Shown piece by piece: positions 8,272 to 14,574 of a stretch of DNA of 20,335 bases (the stretch's first letter is position 1; the number at the start of each line of letters is the position of its first letter). The position numbers and the translations under genes are program-made. The notes beneath the pieces are model-generated. The model saw nothing but the letters and a program-made list of their open reading frames with translations, was not told the DNA's origin and did no database searches. Origin of the DNA: Deltaproteobacteria bacterium (lineage in GTDB: Bacteria > Desulfobacterota > Binatia > UBA12015); NCBI GenBank assembly GCA_003447545.1, contig DLYX01000419.1:1-20335 (forward strand), given 5' to 3'.

Positions 8272-9453
8272 CTAGAAGTTCTTCGGAAGTCCGAGTTCGC
8301 GCCTGGCGATGATGTTTTTCTGAATCTCGGATGAACCCCCACCGACGGTTTCGTTCACGGTGGCCCGATAGGCGCCCTCGAACCGACCGCGCAGGGGTGC
8401 CTCGTCCTGTCCCTCCATGATGGTGCCATCGGCGCCCGTGATGTCGAGAGCCTCGCGGCAGACGCGCTGGGAGAGAGAGGTGGTGAATAATTTGTACTGC
8501 GAAGACTGGATGGTCGGGGGTTTGCCGCCGGACTTGGCCGCGCACACGAAACGAGTGCTCAAGCCCTTTGCTACGGCCGTATCGGTGACGATATTGGCAA
8601 TCCGTCGCCGAATATTCGGGTCATCCTTGAGGGGCTGGTCGTCGCGCTTGGCCTCCTTGACCCAATCGACCAGAACCCGAGTGCGATCGGCGATTGGCGA
8701 GAGGGTGAACATGGTGAAACGTTCAAGGTCGAGAGCCTCGGAGATCATCTGAAAGCCACGGCCACGTTCTCCGACCAAATACTCGTCCGGTACGAAAACG
8801 TCGGTGAAGAAAACCTGATTGGTCGTGTCCTTGCCGATGGTCGGCAAGCTCTGGACTTCGAGTCCCGGGTTGTCCATCGGGATCATGAACAAACTGATAC
8901 CTTGGTGCTTGGGTTTGTCCGGATCGGTTCGGGCTCCCACCCAATACCAGTCGGCGAAGTGGGCCGACGTGGTCCACATCTTCTGTCCGTTCAGAATCCA
9001 GCCGTCCCCGACTTTCTCGGCTTTGAGCTGCATATTACCGGCATCGGATCCCGCCTGGGGCTCCGAATAACCGACGGCGAACTCAACATCGGCCGAGAGG
9101 ATTTTCGGCAGGAACTCTTCTTTGAGGTAGGTACTGCCATGCCGGATCAGGGTCTTTCCGATGATGCCGACGCCCTTGCCGATTTGTGGTGCCGCGTGCC
9201 GCGAGAGAGCTTCGTTCAGGATGAACTCGTAGACGCCCTCAATTTCCTTGCCGCCATACTCCTTGGGCCAGGACATCCCCAACCACCCTTTGGTGGCCAG
9301 TTTTTTCATGAAGTCTCGTCGTTCGGGTGAGTCGGCTAGCTGGGAGAAATTCTCGCGATGTGGATCCATCACCACGGGGTCGTGGTTTTCGACCAGCCAT
9401 TGTTCGACTTCGCTCGCGAATTTTTGCTCTTGGGGGGAAAAATCAAAGTCCAC
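8272..9453 (-). CDS. acyl-CoA dehydrogenase, catalytic subunit (FadE29-like)
   Basis: A 393-residue FAD-dependent acyl-CoA dehydrogenase that would oxidise an acyl-CoA to the 2,3-enoyl-CoA, passing electrons to ETF. Visible: MSWPKEYGG (60-68), FAVGYSEPQAGSD (125-137, flavin/substrate loop), LNGQKMWTTSAH (154-165), and ALDLERF (240-246) with Glu244 at the position of the base in isovaleryl-CoA dehydrogenase-type enzymes. The C-terminus VGGGSSEIQKNIIARRELGLPK replaces the YEGT-type Glu loop. The architecture is like mycobacterial FadE29, which works as a heteromer with FadE28; the second dehydrogenase at 4920-6038 is the obvious partner. It starts at GTG (9453) with AGGAAG five bases upstream and is the first gene of the operon, 48 bp from a predicted transcription start. 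Substrate identity cannot be read from the sequence. Confidence 0.93.
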   Translation of the reverse strand: MDFDFSPQEQKFASEVEQWLVENHDPVVMDPHRENFSQLADSPERRDFMKKLATKGWLGMSWPKEYGGKEIEGVYEFILNEALSRHAAPQIGKGVGIIGKTLIRHGSTYLKEEFLPKILSADVEFAVGYSEPQAGSDAGNMQLKAEKVGDGWILNGQKMWTTSAHFADWYWVGARTDPDKPKHQGISLFMIPMDNPGLEVQSLPTIGKDTTNQVFFTDVFVPDEYLVGERGRGFQMISEALDLERFTMFTLSPIADRTRVLVDWVKEAKRDDQPLKDDPNIRRRIANIVTDTAVAKGLSTRFVCAAKSGGKPPTIQSSQYKLFTTSLSQRVCREALDITGADGTIMEGQDEAPLRGRFEGAYRATVNETVGGGSSEIQKNIIARRELGLPKNF

Positions 9454-9508
9454 AGGAACTTCCTTTCAGGGAGAATGCCAGCCGGAACGCACCGGAACAG
9501 CACCCCGA

Positions 9509-9537
9509 ATTCTACACAGTGAACACGTGTCTTGCAA
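9509..9537 (-). promoter_or_regulatory. sigma70-like promoter of the acyl-CoA operon with embedded palindromes
   Basis: On the minus strand TTGCAA (9537-9532, 4 of 6 match to TTGACA) is followed after exactly 17 bp by TAGAAT (9514-9509, 5 of 6 match to TATAAT). The inferred start near 9502 gives a leader of about 48 nt before the GTG at 9453. The spacer contains the perfect 8-bp palindrome ACACGTGT (9523-9530), directly abutting another, CTTGCAAG (9531-9538), which overlaps the -35 box. These are good positions for a repressor, perhaps one sensing acyl-CoA; no such regulator gene is in the window. Confidence 0.55.
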
Positions 9538-9637
9538 GTGAGTATCGCCGCGCCCTGCCTGCCTCGGGAGCAGTTTTCAGGAGGTTTTGCTGACAAATTC
9601 TTGCGTTTGGGCCCGGGTGTTGCGAATTTGTCGGACG

Positions 9638-11005
9638 ATGCAGTCGGGCGGCGAAGAGAAGGTTCCGGTTTCCTCCGGCGAAGTTCGCAAGGGAGCGGAA
9701 GAGGTGTGCCGTCGACTGCACGAGGCCGGCTACGAGGCTCTTTTTGCCGGCGGTTGTGTCCGTGATCTGGGCCTCGGCACCGATCCTGTCGATTTCGATA
9801 TTGCGACCTCGGCCCGCCCCGATGATGTAGCGGCGCTTTTCTCGCGGACGGTTCCCGTGGGTGCGCGGTTTGGCGTCACGCTTGTCGTGACCGAAAAGGG
9901 CGCCTTTGAGGTCACCACTTTTCGCAGCGATGGGGATTATCTCGACCACCGACGGCCCAGCCAGATCACTTATTCCGACGCTCGCGGCGACGCTGCCCGA
10001 CGGGATTTCACCATCAACGGGATGTTTCTCGATCCGCGGACCGATGAGATCATCGACTATGTAGGGGGGCAGGCCGACCTTGCGGCAGGACTCGTTCGCG
10101 CGATCGGGGATCCGGAGGAACGTTTCCGGGAGGACCGACTCCGCATGATTCGGGCGGTTCGCTTTGCTGCAAAATTGCGGTCCACCATCGACCCGCCCAC
10201 GCTTGTGGCGGTACAAGCCAAAGCACCGAAAATCCTCGATATTGCCTGGGAGAGAATTGGCGACGAGTTACGCAAGATCCTGGCAGACGGAGAGGCCTCC
10301 AGAGCCTTGGCCCTGCTTTCCGAAACCGGCCTGCTCGCCCGGATTCTACCCGAAATCGAGGCGATGCAGGGTGTGGCTCAATCGCCTGATCATCACCCCG
10401 AGGGCGATGTGTTCACGCATACCCGCCTCTGCGTCGCGGGTCTCGAGGAGGGCCATGACGAGGCCCTTCGGCTGGCCGTTCTGCTGCACGACGTTGCCAA
10501 GCCGCTTTGTGCCGAAACCGACGGGGACGGACGCATCCGTTTTTACGGGCACTGCGAGCGTGGCGGCGAGATGGCGCGCAAAATCTGCGAGAGGCTTCGT
10601 TACAGCAACGCGGTTCGCGACAAGGTGAGCTGGCTGGTGACCCACCACCTGCGACATTTGAATGCGCGTCAGATGCGGCTTTCCACTCTGAAGAGATTCT
10701 TGGCCGAGCCGTTTTTTGACGATCTTCTGGAGTTGATCCGGATCGACACGCTCGCGGGTTCGGGCAATCTCGATCTATGGCATTTTCTCAAGAATCAACA
10801 GCGAGAGATGTCGAGCGCCGAGGTGGCCCCGGAGCCACTGGTGAGAGGGGCGGACCTGCTTGCCTTGGGGTACAAAGCCGGGCCGGGCATGCGAGAGATT
10901 CTCGATGCGACCTATGACGCGCAACTCGAAGGGGTGTTCCTGGAGGCGAAGAGCGCTCGTGCTTGGGTCTTGCAGGAGTTTTCGCTGCCGAAAAACGCAT
11001 CTTGA
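9638..11005 (+). CDS. cca: CCA-adding tRNA nucleotidyltransferase with HD domain
   Basis: A 455-residue class II nucleotidyltransferase from the ATG at 9638 (an upstream ATG at 9587 adds 17 residues with no family resemblance). It adds or repairs the 3' CCA of tRNA. Motifs: GGCVRD (38-43), DFD metal-binding pair (52-54), TFRSDGDYLDHRRP (94-107), RRDFTINGM (121-129), EDRLRMIRAVRFA (165-177, template-like nucleotide-recognition region), then an HD domain with HTRLCV (261-266) and LLHDVAKP (282-289), and a further THH at 335-337. The HD domain is the phosphohydrolase module found on many bacterial CCA enzymes. Poly(A) polymerase or a split A- or CC-adding enzyme is an alternative, but the HD domain and length favour a CCA enzyme. 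It is divergent from the acyl-CoA operon, with 184 bp between the starts. Shine-Dalgarno is weak. Confidence 0.9.
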   Translation: MQSGGEEKVPVSSGEVRKGAEEVCRRLHEAGYEALFAGGCVRDLGLGTDPVDFDIATSARPDDVAALFSRTVPVGARFGVTLVVTEKGAFEVTTFRSDGDYLDHRRPSQITYSDARGDAARRDFTINGMFLDPRTDEIIDYVGGQADLAAGLVRAIGDPEERFREDRLRMIRAVRFAAKLRSTIDPPTLVAVQAKAPKILDIAWERIGDELRKILADGEASRALALLSETGLLARILPEIEAMQGVAQSPDHHPEGDVFTHTRLCVAGLEEGHDEALRLAVLLHDVAKPLCAETDGDGRIRFYGHCERGGEMARKICERLRYSNAVRDKVSWLVTHHLRHLNARQMRLSTLKRFLAEPFFDDLLELIRIDTLAGSGNLDLWHFLKNQQREMSSAEVAPEPLVRGADLLALGYKAGPGMREILDATYDAQLEGVFLEAKSARAWVLQEFSLPKNAS

Positions 11006-11047
11006 AACAAGGATCGGGAGTTCGCCATAGGGAAGGCTCTCCATGCG

Positions 11048-11064
11048 GCCGCGAGCATCGCGGC
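11048..11064 (+). terminator. compact GC hairpin after cca (possible terminator)
   Basis: GCCGCGA-GCA-TCGCGGC is a perfect 7-bp stem with a 3-nt loop, 42 bp after the cca stop and 61 bp before the histidine kinase start. No U-run follows (TTCAGCG), so it is at best a weak or Rho-assisted terminator or a transcript-end stabiliser between two same-strand genes. Confidence 0.35.
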
Positions 11065-11102
11065 TTCAGCGCCACGAGGAGTTTTGGGCTGTTCCATAAG
11101 CG

Positions 11103-11116
11103 CCTAGGCTGCTAGG
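11103..11116 (+). promoter_or_regulatory. inverted repeat partly covering the kinase ribosome-binding site
   Basis: CCTAG-GCTG-CTAGG gives perfect 5-bp arms with a 4-nt loop. The right arm overlaps the purine-rich AGGGG (11114-11118) that serves as Shine-Dalgarno for the GTG at 11126. Folding would partly hide the ribosome site, so it may reduce kinase translation; alternatively it is an operator. Confidence 0.35.
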
Positions 11117-11125
11117 GGTGTACCC

Positions 11126-12283
11126 GTGGATTCGTCCGAGAAAGCCCCAGCAAGCAGTGATTTGACCCCGGTAGTCTCCCAAGGTGAAGAGCAATTCCAG
11201 CGGGTTTTTGCCGAGGCTCCGATCGGGATGGCACTTTTCGATTCCGAGTATCGTTTCGTTCTCGTCAATCGTGCGCTGGCCCAAATGCTCGACACCACCG
11301 AAGAAGCTCTCATGGGAGCATCGTGCGAGAGTATTCTCCAGCCAGATGAGGCGGCAGGTCAGCGTTTGCTTGCCGAGAGGCTTCTGGGCCGTGAGGTGCA
11401 GGGATACAAGGTGCAACGCCGCTACCCGTCAGGCTCGCGGCCCGAGCGATTCGCCGATGTCACCGTCACGCGGATCGATACCGAGGATGGCGGCGTACTC
11501 GGGCTCGAGATGATCGAAGATATCACCGAGGCCCGGCGGGCCAAGGAGCAGACGAGAGTGCACGAGGCTGAACTGGCTCATGCGACTCGCCTGGCTATGC
11601 TGGGGGAGATGGTGGCCGGTATCGCCCATGAAGTAAACCAACCGCTCGCGGCAATCGTGAACTATGCCAATGGCTCGACGCGGCGTTTGCAATCAGGTGA
11701 TGTGCAGGACATGCGCGTGATTCAGGACGCCCTCTCGCGCATCGCCTCGGAAGCCATGCGGGCCAGTGAAATTGTTCGTCGCCTGAAAAGCCTTGCGCGA
11801 AAGGAATCGGTCCAGCGCGAACGACAGCCGCTCGAGGAAATTGCCGAGAGGACTTTGCGTCTGGTCGAGTCGGAGGTGCAGGCCAAGGACGTGACGATTG
11901 TGATGGATCTGGCTCGCGAAATTCCGCCGGTGCTGGTGGACCCGATTCAGATCGAGCAAATAGTTTTGAATCTGGTCCGAAATGCCTGTGAGGCGATGCT
12001 CGAGCAATCCGACCCGAAACGGGTGACAATCCGAACTTTTCGTGAAGGAGACGAAAGCGTTGCGATCTCGGTTGCTGATAATGGCCCGGGTCTGAGCCCT
12101 GCGCTCCTCCATCGCGTTTTTGATGCATTTTTCACAACGAAACGAAGTGGTCTGGGGATGGGCTTGTCGATCAGTCGATCGATTGCAGAGTCCCATCACG
12201 GGCGACTTTGGGCTGAAGAAAATGCGCCACAGGGAACCGTTTTCACCCTGGCGCTCCCCATCTTTGGAGGTAATGAAAATTGA
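11126..12283 (+). CDS. soluble PAS-domain sensor histidine kinase (FixL-like)
   Basis: A 385-residue kinase beginning at GTG 11126 with AGGGG upstream. There are no membrane segments, so it is cytoplasmic. A PAS domain spans about residues 22-135 (EEQFQRVFAEAPIGMALFD onward, ending in the EDITEARRAKEQ linker). The dimerisation/phosphoacceptor helix contains IAHEVNQPLAAIVNY with His168. The ATPase domain has LNLVRNACEAM (N-box, Asn286), DNGPG (318-322), FFTTKRSGLGMGL (335-347) and a typical end. The HEVNQPLAA form and the LuxR-type regulator beside it place it in the FixL/TodS/NtrB-like group. The PAS shows no obvious heme-ligand His as in FixL, so its signal is unknown. It overlaps the response regulator gene by 4 bp (TTGA), so the two are co-translated. 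Confidence 0.93.
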   Translation: MDSSEKAPASSDLTPVVSQGEEQFQRVFAEAPIGMALFDSEYRFVLVNRALAQMLDTTEEALMGASCESILQPDEAAGQRLLAERLLGREVQGYKVQRRYPSGSRPERFADVTVTRIDTEDGGVLGLEMIEDITEARRAKEQTRVHEAELAHATRLAMLGEMVAGIAHEVNQPLAAIVNYANGSTRRLQSGDVQDMRVIQDALSRIASEAMRASEIVRRLKSLARKESVQRERQPLEEIAERTLRLVESEVQAKDVTIVMDLAREIPPVLVDPIQIEQIVLNLVRNACEAMLEQSDPKRVTIRTFREGDESVAISVADNGPGLSPALLHRVFDAFFTTKRSGLGMGLSISRSIAESHHGRLWAEENAPQGTVFTLALPIFGGNEN

Positions 12284-12885
12284 GCGAATCTTCTTCTGTT
12301 TATGTGGTGGACGATGATCCAGCGATGCGTGATTCCCTGAAATGGCTCCTGGAGTCCGTTGATTTTCAGGTGCATGTTTTTGAGAGTGCGACGTCATTTC
12401 TGGAGGAGTACGGGGGGCAACGACCAGCTTGTCTGGTGCTGGACGTTCGGATGCCGGGGATGAGTGGACTTGATTTGCAGGACGAACTCGTTCGGCGCGG
12501 TATTACAATCCCCATGATCATGATCAGCGCGCATGGCGATGTGCCGGTGGCGGTGCGTGCGCTCAAAACGGGAGCTATCGATTTTATCGAGAAGCCATTC
12601 AGCGACCAATTGCTTTTGGATCGCGTCCGACAAGCTCTCCATAATGACCAGCAGGCCAGTGAAACCGATGAGGTCAAGGAAACGATCCGCGCTCGGAAGG
12701 CATCTTTGACGCCCCGGGAAAAAGAAGTGATGGAACTGGTTGTCGCTGGTAACCCCAACAAATCAGTTGCCTCTCACTTGGGGCTAAGCCAGAAGACAGT
12801 CGAAATTCACCGGGCCCGAGTCATGTCCAAGATGTCCGCAGGTTCCCTCGCCGAGTTGGTGCGTGACTGTTTGATGCTGAAATAA
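12280..12885 (+). CDS. FixJ-type LuxR-family response regulator
   Basis: A 201-residue two-domain regulator. The receiver domain (residues about 6-122) has the acidic cluster DDD (11-13), the phosphoacceptor Asp55 in LVLDVRMPG, Ser83 in MISAHGD and Lys105 in FIEKPF. The output domain (142-201) is a LuxR/NarL helix-turn-helix: LTPREKEVMELVVAG, then SHLGLSQKTVEIHRARVMSKM as the recognition region. It is expected to activate transcription after phosphorylation by the adjacent kinase. The start is TTG (12280), preceded by GGAGG at 12266-12270, and the start codon overlaps the kinase TGA. No target operon can be read off; it could act on a distant locus. Confidence 0.93.
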   Translation: MSESSSVYVVDDDPAMRDSLKWLLESVDFQVHVFESATSFLEEYGGQRPACLVLDVRMPGMSGLDLQDELVRRGITIPMIMISAHGDVPVAVRALKTGAIDFIEKPFSDQLLLDRVRQALHNDQQASETDEVKETIRARKASLTPREKEVMELVVAGNPNKSVASHLGLSQKTVEIHRARVMSKMSAGSLAELVRDCLMLK

Positions 12886-12906
12886 TCCGGTAGCCGACCC
12901 CCGGAT
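12885..12906. terminator. weak hairpin in the convergent gap after the response regulator
   Basis: ATCCGG (12885-12890) pairs with CCGGAT (12901-12906) around a 10-nt loop, starting on the last base of the response regulator stop. A second short pair, GACGGT/ACCGTC (12907-12912 and 12931-12936), follows. The gap separates convergent genes, so a bidirectional terminator is expected, but the stems are short and lack U-tracts. Confidence 0.22.
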
Positions 12907-12935
12907 GACGGTGCTCAATAGAGAGGCCTGACCGT

Positions 12936-13250
12936 CTAATCGTCTTCCGGATCGGCTTCTTGCAAGGTGTTGCTCCAGAAGGTCCCCTTGGCAAGGTACC
13001 AGACCAGAGCCCCGGCGGCTGCATACATCAGGACACCCTCAACGACGCCCAAACCCCCGCCGAGGATCATCACGGTGACCACGAGAATTGTCGAAATGAT
13101 GGCAACGACTTTCTCGATGCGCTCTTCGCGATCTCTCTCGGCGACGACGAATTCGGTCACCGAGGTCCCACAATGGGGACATCGGCCCGCGGGTTTCCGA
13201 ATCAGCTTTTCGCCGCATTCGGGGCAGGGTGGGTAGGAATGAACCGGCAT
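12936..13250 (-). CDS. small zinc-ribbon membrane protein, unknown function
   Basis: A 104-residue protein. The N-terminus has two CxxC knuckles, CPEC (9-12) and CPHC (24-27), a classic zinc-ribbon pair. A charged linker (EFVVAERDREERIEK) is followed by two hydrophobic segments, about residues 48-68 and 70-88 (glycine-rich GGGLGV between them), then an acidic tail ADPEDD. The expected topology is a double-pass inner-membrane protein with a cytoplasmic zinc ribbon. Function is not recognised. It is the last minus-strand gene downstream of the isc operon, 83 bp after the 135-aa gene with a short inverted repeat between them, so it may be in that transcript or separately expressed. GGGGGA precedes the ATG. 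Confidence 0.75.
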   Translation of the reverse strand: MPVHSYPPCPECGEKLIRKPAGRCPHCGTSVTEFVVAERDREERIEKVVAIISTILVVTVMILGGGLGVVEGVLMYAAAGALVWYLAKGTFWSNTLQEADPEDD

Positions 13251-13290
13251 CGCAGTCCCCCAACCCTAGGAGGTTCCCTGCAGCCAGGCA

Positions 13291-13306
13291 AGTCTCGTCC
13301 GAGACT
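13291..13306. repeat. 7-bp perfect inverted repeat downstream of the isc-region genes
   Basis: AGTCTCG-TC-CGAGACT has perfect 7-bp arms. As RNA it would fold as a 6-bp stem with a 4-nt loop. It lies in the 83-bp gap between the stop of the 135-aa gene and the zinc-ribbon gene, so it may mark the 3' end of the isc transcript or be an operator. No U-run follows on the minus strand. Confidence 0.35.
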
Positions 13307-13333
13307 CCCGAGCGCCGGCCAGATCCGCTGCGA

Positions 13334-13741
13334 TCAGGCTGCTTTTTGAATGCGGCGTCGAGGGTCGTCTAGGTGTCGCGCTTGAATACGAACGCGGGTG
13401 TGACGATTTTCCTCAAACCAGGTGAGAAGGCCCTTTTTCAGATGCTCGGCATTGATATCGAGTGAGTCGCAAATCGTTCCGTAGCAAAAAAGGTCGTCCC
13501 GCGAGGGGTCACTGACCCAGCGCAGGGCTTCGCTGAAGAGCGCGCGCCCATTGGGGTCGGTAGCGAAGGCAAATTTCTGAAAGGTCTCCAGCCCATCCTG
13601 CAGCACGGCGGCGAGCAGTCGATGCTCCCCGGAAAGTGCTGCTGCACTGGCGAAAAGTCCAGAAAACTGAGTTGGCGTTACGATATCGGGCTGGAGGAGG
13701 CCCGAGTCCGTATCTTCCCGAGTGAGAACCGAATATTCCAT
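13334..13741 (-). CDS. conserved hypothetical protein following the isc operon
   Basis: A 135-residue soluble protein with no signal peptide or membrane segment. The central region (LLAAVLQDGLETFQKFAF, then LFSEALRWVSDP, then CYGTICDSLDINAEHLKKGLLTWFEE) resembles, from memory, short uncharacterised proteins common in Deltaproteobacteria-type genomes, which have a helical body and a pattern ending 'ICE-LG-DP-YLR-GLLRW'; those look like small DNA-binding-style helical proteins but no function is established. The C-terminus is basic (RRRIQKAA). It starts 31 bp after the Rrf2 regulator gene on the same strand, so it probably rides on the isc transcript. The ATG at 13741 has GAGG only one base upstream, so the start is uncertain. 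Confidence 0.75.
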   Translation of the reverse strand: MEYSVLTREDTDSGLLQPDIVTPTQFSGLFASAAALSGEHRLLAAVLQDGLETFQKFAFATDPNGRALFSEALRWVSDPSRDDLFCYGTICDSLDINAEHLKKGLLTWFEENRHTRVRIQARHLDDPRRRIQKAA

Positions 13742-13772
13742 GCCTCGATAGACGGGGCGGGCGTTCGGGTAT

Positions 13773-14225
13773 TCAGAGGTTTGCCGATGATTGCTCTGAA
13801 ATCTGCGCCGGATGGGCTGAAATTATCAAATCCGCGAGTTTGGTAGCTGAGAATAGATCATCGAGGCGTCGCTGTCCCTCTGCCCAAATTCTGCGCATGC
13901 CGCAGCTGGAACTCATGGAACATTGATCATTTTCTCCGATGCAGACATTCAGAGCGAGTGGCCCCTCGACAGCCTCCATCACCTCCTGAAAGGAAACCTC
14001 GTCGGGACTGCGAGCAAGCAGATAGCCCCCGCGCGCACCGCGGCGCGAAACAACGACACCGTCCTGAATCAAATCCTGGAGGATTTTTTCCAGAAATTTC
14101 TTCGGAATTCCTTCAACCTCGGAGATCTCGGAAACCGAGGCCGGTTGTTCCGGCTCTTGCCGAGCGAGGTGAATGGCTGCACGCAGGGCATAATCGACGC
14201 GTCTGCTCACTTGCATCAAGGACAT
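13773..14225 (-). CDS. iscR: Rrf2-family Fe-S-type transcriptional regulator (IscR-like)
   Basis: A 150-residue Rrf2 regulator. The winged helix-turn-helix covers VSRRVDYALRAAIHLA, ISEVEGIPKKFLEKILQDL (recognition region) and VVSRRGARGGYLLARSPDEV (wing). Three cysteines, Cys95, Cys102 and Cys108 (C-x6-C-x5-C), occupy the place of the [2Fe-2S]-binding cysteines of IscR (C-x5-C-x5-C in E. coli), so cluster sensing is likely. GGAGG seven bases before the ATG at 14225 fixes the start over the inner ATG at 14216. It lies 25 bp after fdx, at the 3' end of the isc operon; in E. coli and most relatives iscR comes first. It probably represses the operon when clusters are plentiful; a candidate operator is at 19146-19168. 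The exact ortholog (IscR versus another Rrf2) is not certain. Confidence 0.88.
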   Translation of the reverse strand: MSLMQVSRRVDYALRAAIHLARQEPEQPASVSEISEVEGIPKKFLEKILQDLIQDGVVVSRRGARGGYLLARSPDEVSFQEVMEAVEGPLALNVCIGENDQCSMSSSCGMRRIWAEGQRRLDDLFSATKLADLIISAHPAQISEQSSANL

Positions 14226-14250
14226 GGGATCGCCTCCAGAGATATTTTCA

Positions 14251-14574
14251 TCAGATTTCCGGAATCTCGATTTCGACGTCGCCTTCGACCACGGCCTGAC
14301 AACCGAGTCGAGAATAGGGGGTCAGCCCCGGGGCTTCGTCCAGTTTGTCTTCTTCATCCTCGGCCATCTCGGAAAGGTTCTCCTCGCCCTTCCGAATAAT
14401 CACGTGGCAGGTCACGCAGGCGCAGTTGCCGCCGCAATTATGTTCAAGGTCGATGCCGGCTTGCAGCGCAATATCAAGAATCGATCCCGGCTTTCCGTCG
14501 TGACTATAGGGGTAGTCAGCGTCATCAACGACGACCGTCATGTTCTGTTTGAGAAAGGTTACTTTATGTTTCAT
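14251..14574 (-). CDS. fdx: ISC-type [2Fe-2S] ferredoxin
   Basis: A 107-residue plant/adrenodoxin-type ferredoxin of the ISC class, which supplies electrons during cluster assembly on IscU. The cluster ligands are Cys47, Cys53 and Cys56 in [12 protein letters not shown], and Cys92 in SRLGCQA, in the C-x5-C-x2-C-x35-C spacing; an extra Cys51 is also found in E. coli Fdx. The stretch between ([19 protein letters not shown]) is very acidic, as is typical for docking to IscS. The start codon overlaps the hscA stop (4 bp, ATGA), so the two are translationally coupled. Confidence 0.95.
   Translation of the reverse strand: MKHKVTFLKQNMTVVVDDADYPYSHDGKPGSILDIALQAGIDLEHNCGGNCACVTCHVIIRKGEENLSEMAEDEEDKLDEAPGLTPYSRLGCQAVVEGDVEIEIPEI

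Noticed and set aside
9521..9531. KstR-type steroid regulator box over ACACGTGT
   Set aside because: It looked tempting given the operon content, but the symmetry and spacing do not fit the KstR site as I remember it, and no KstR gene is visible; kept only as an unassigned palindrome.
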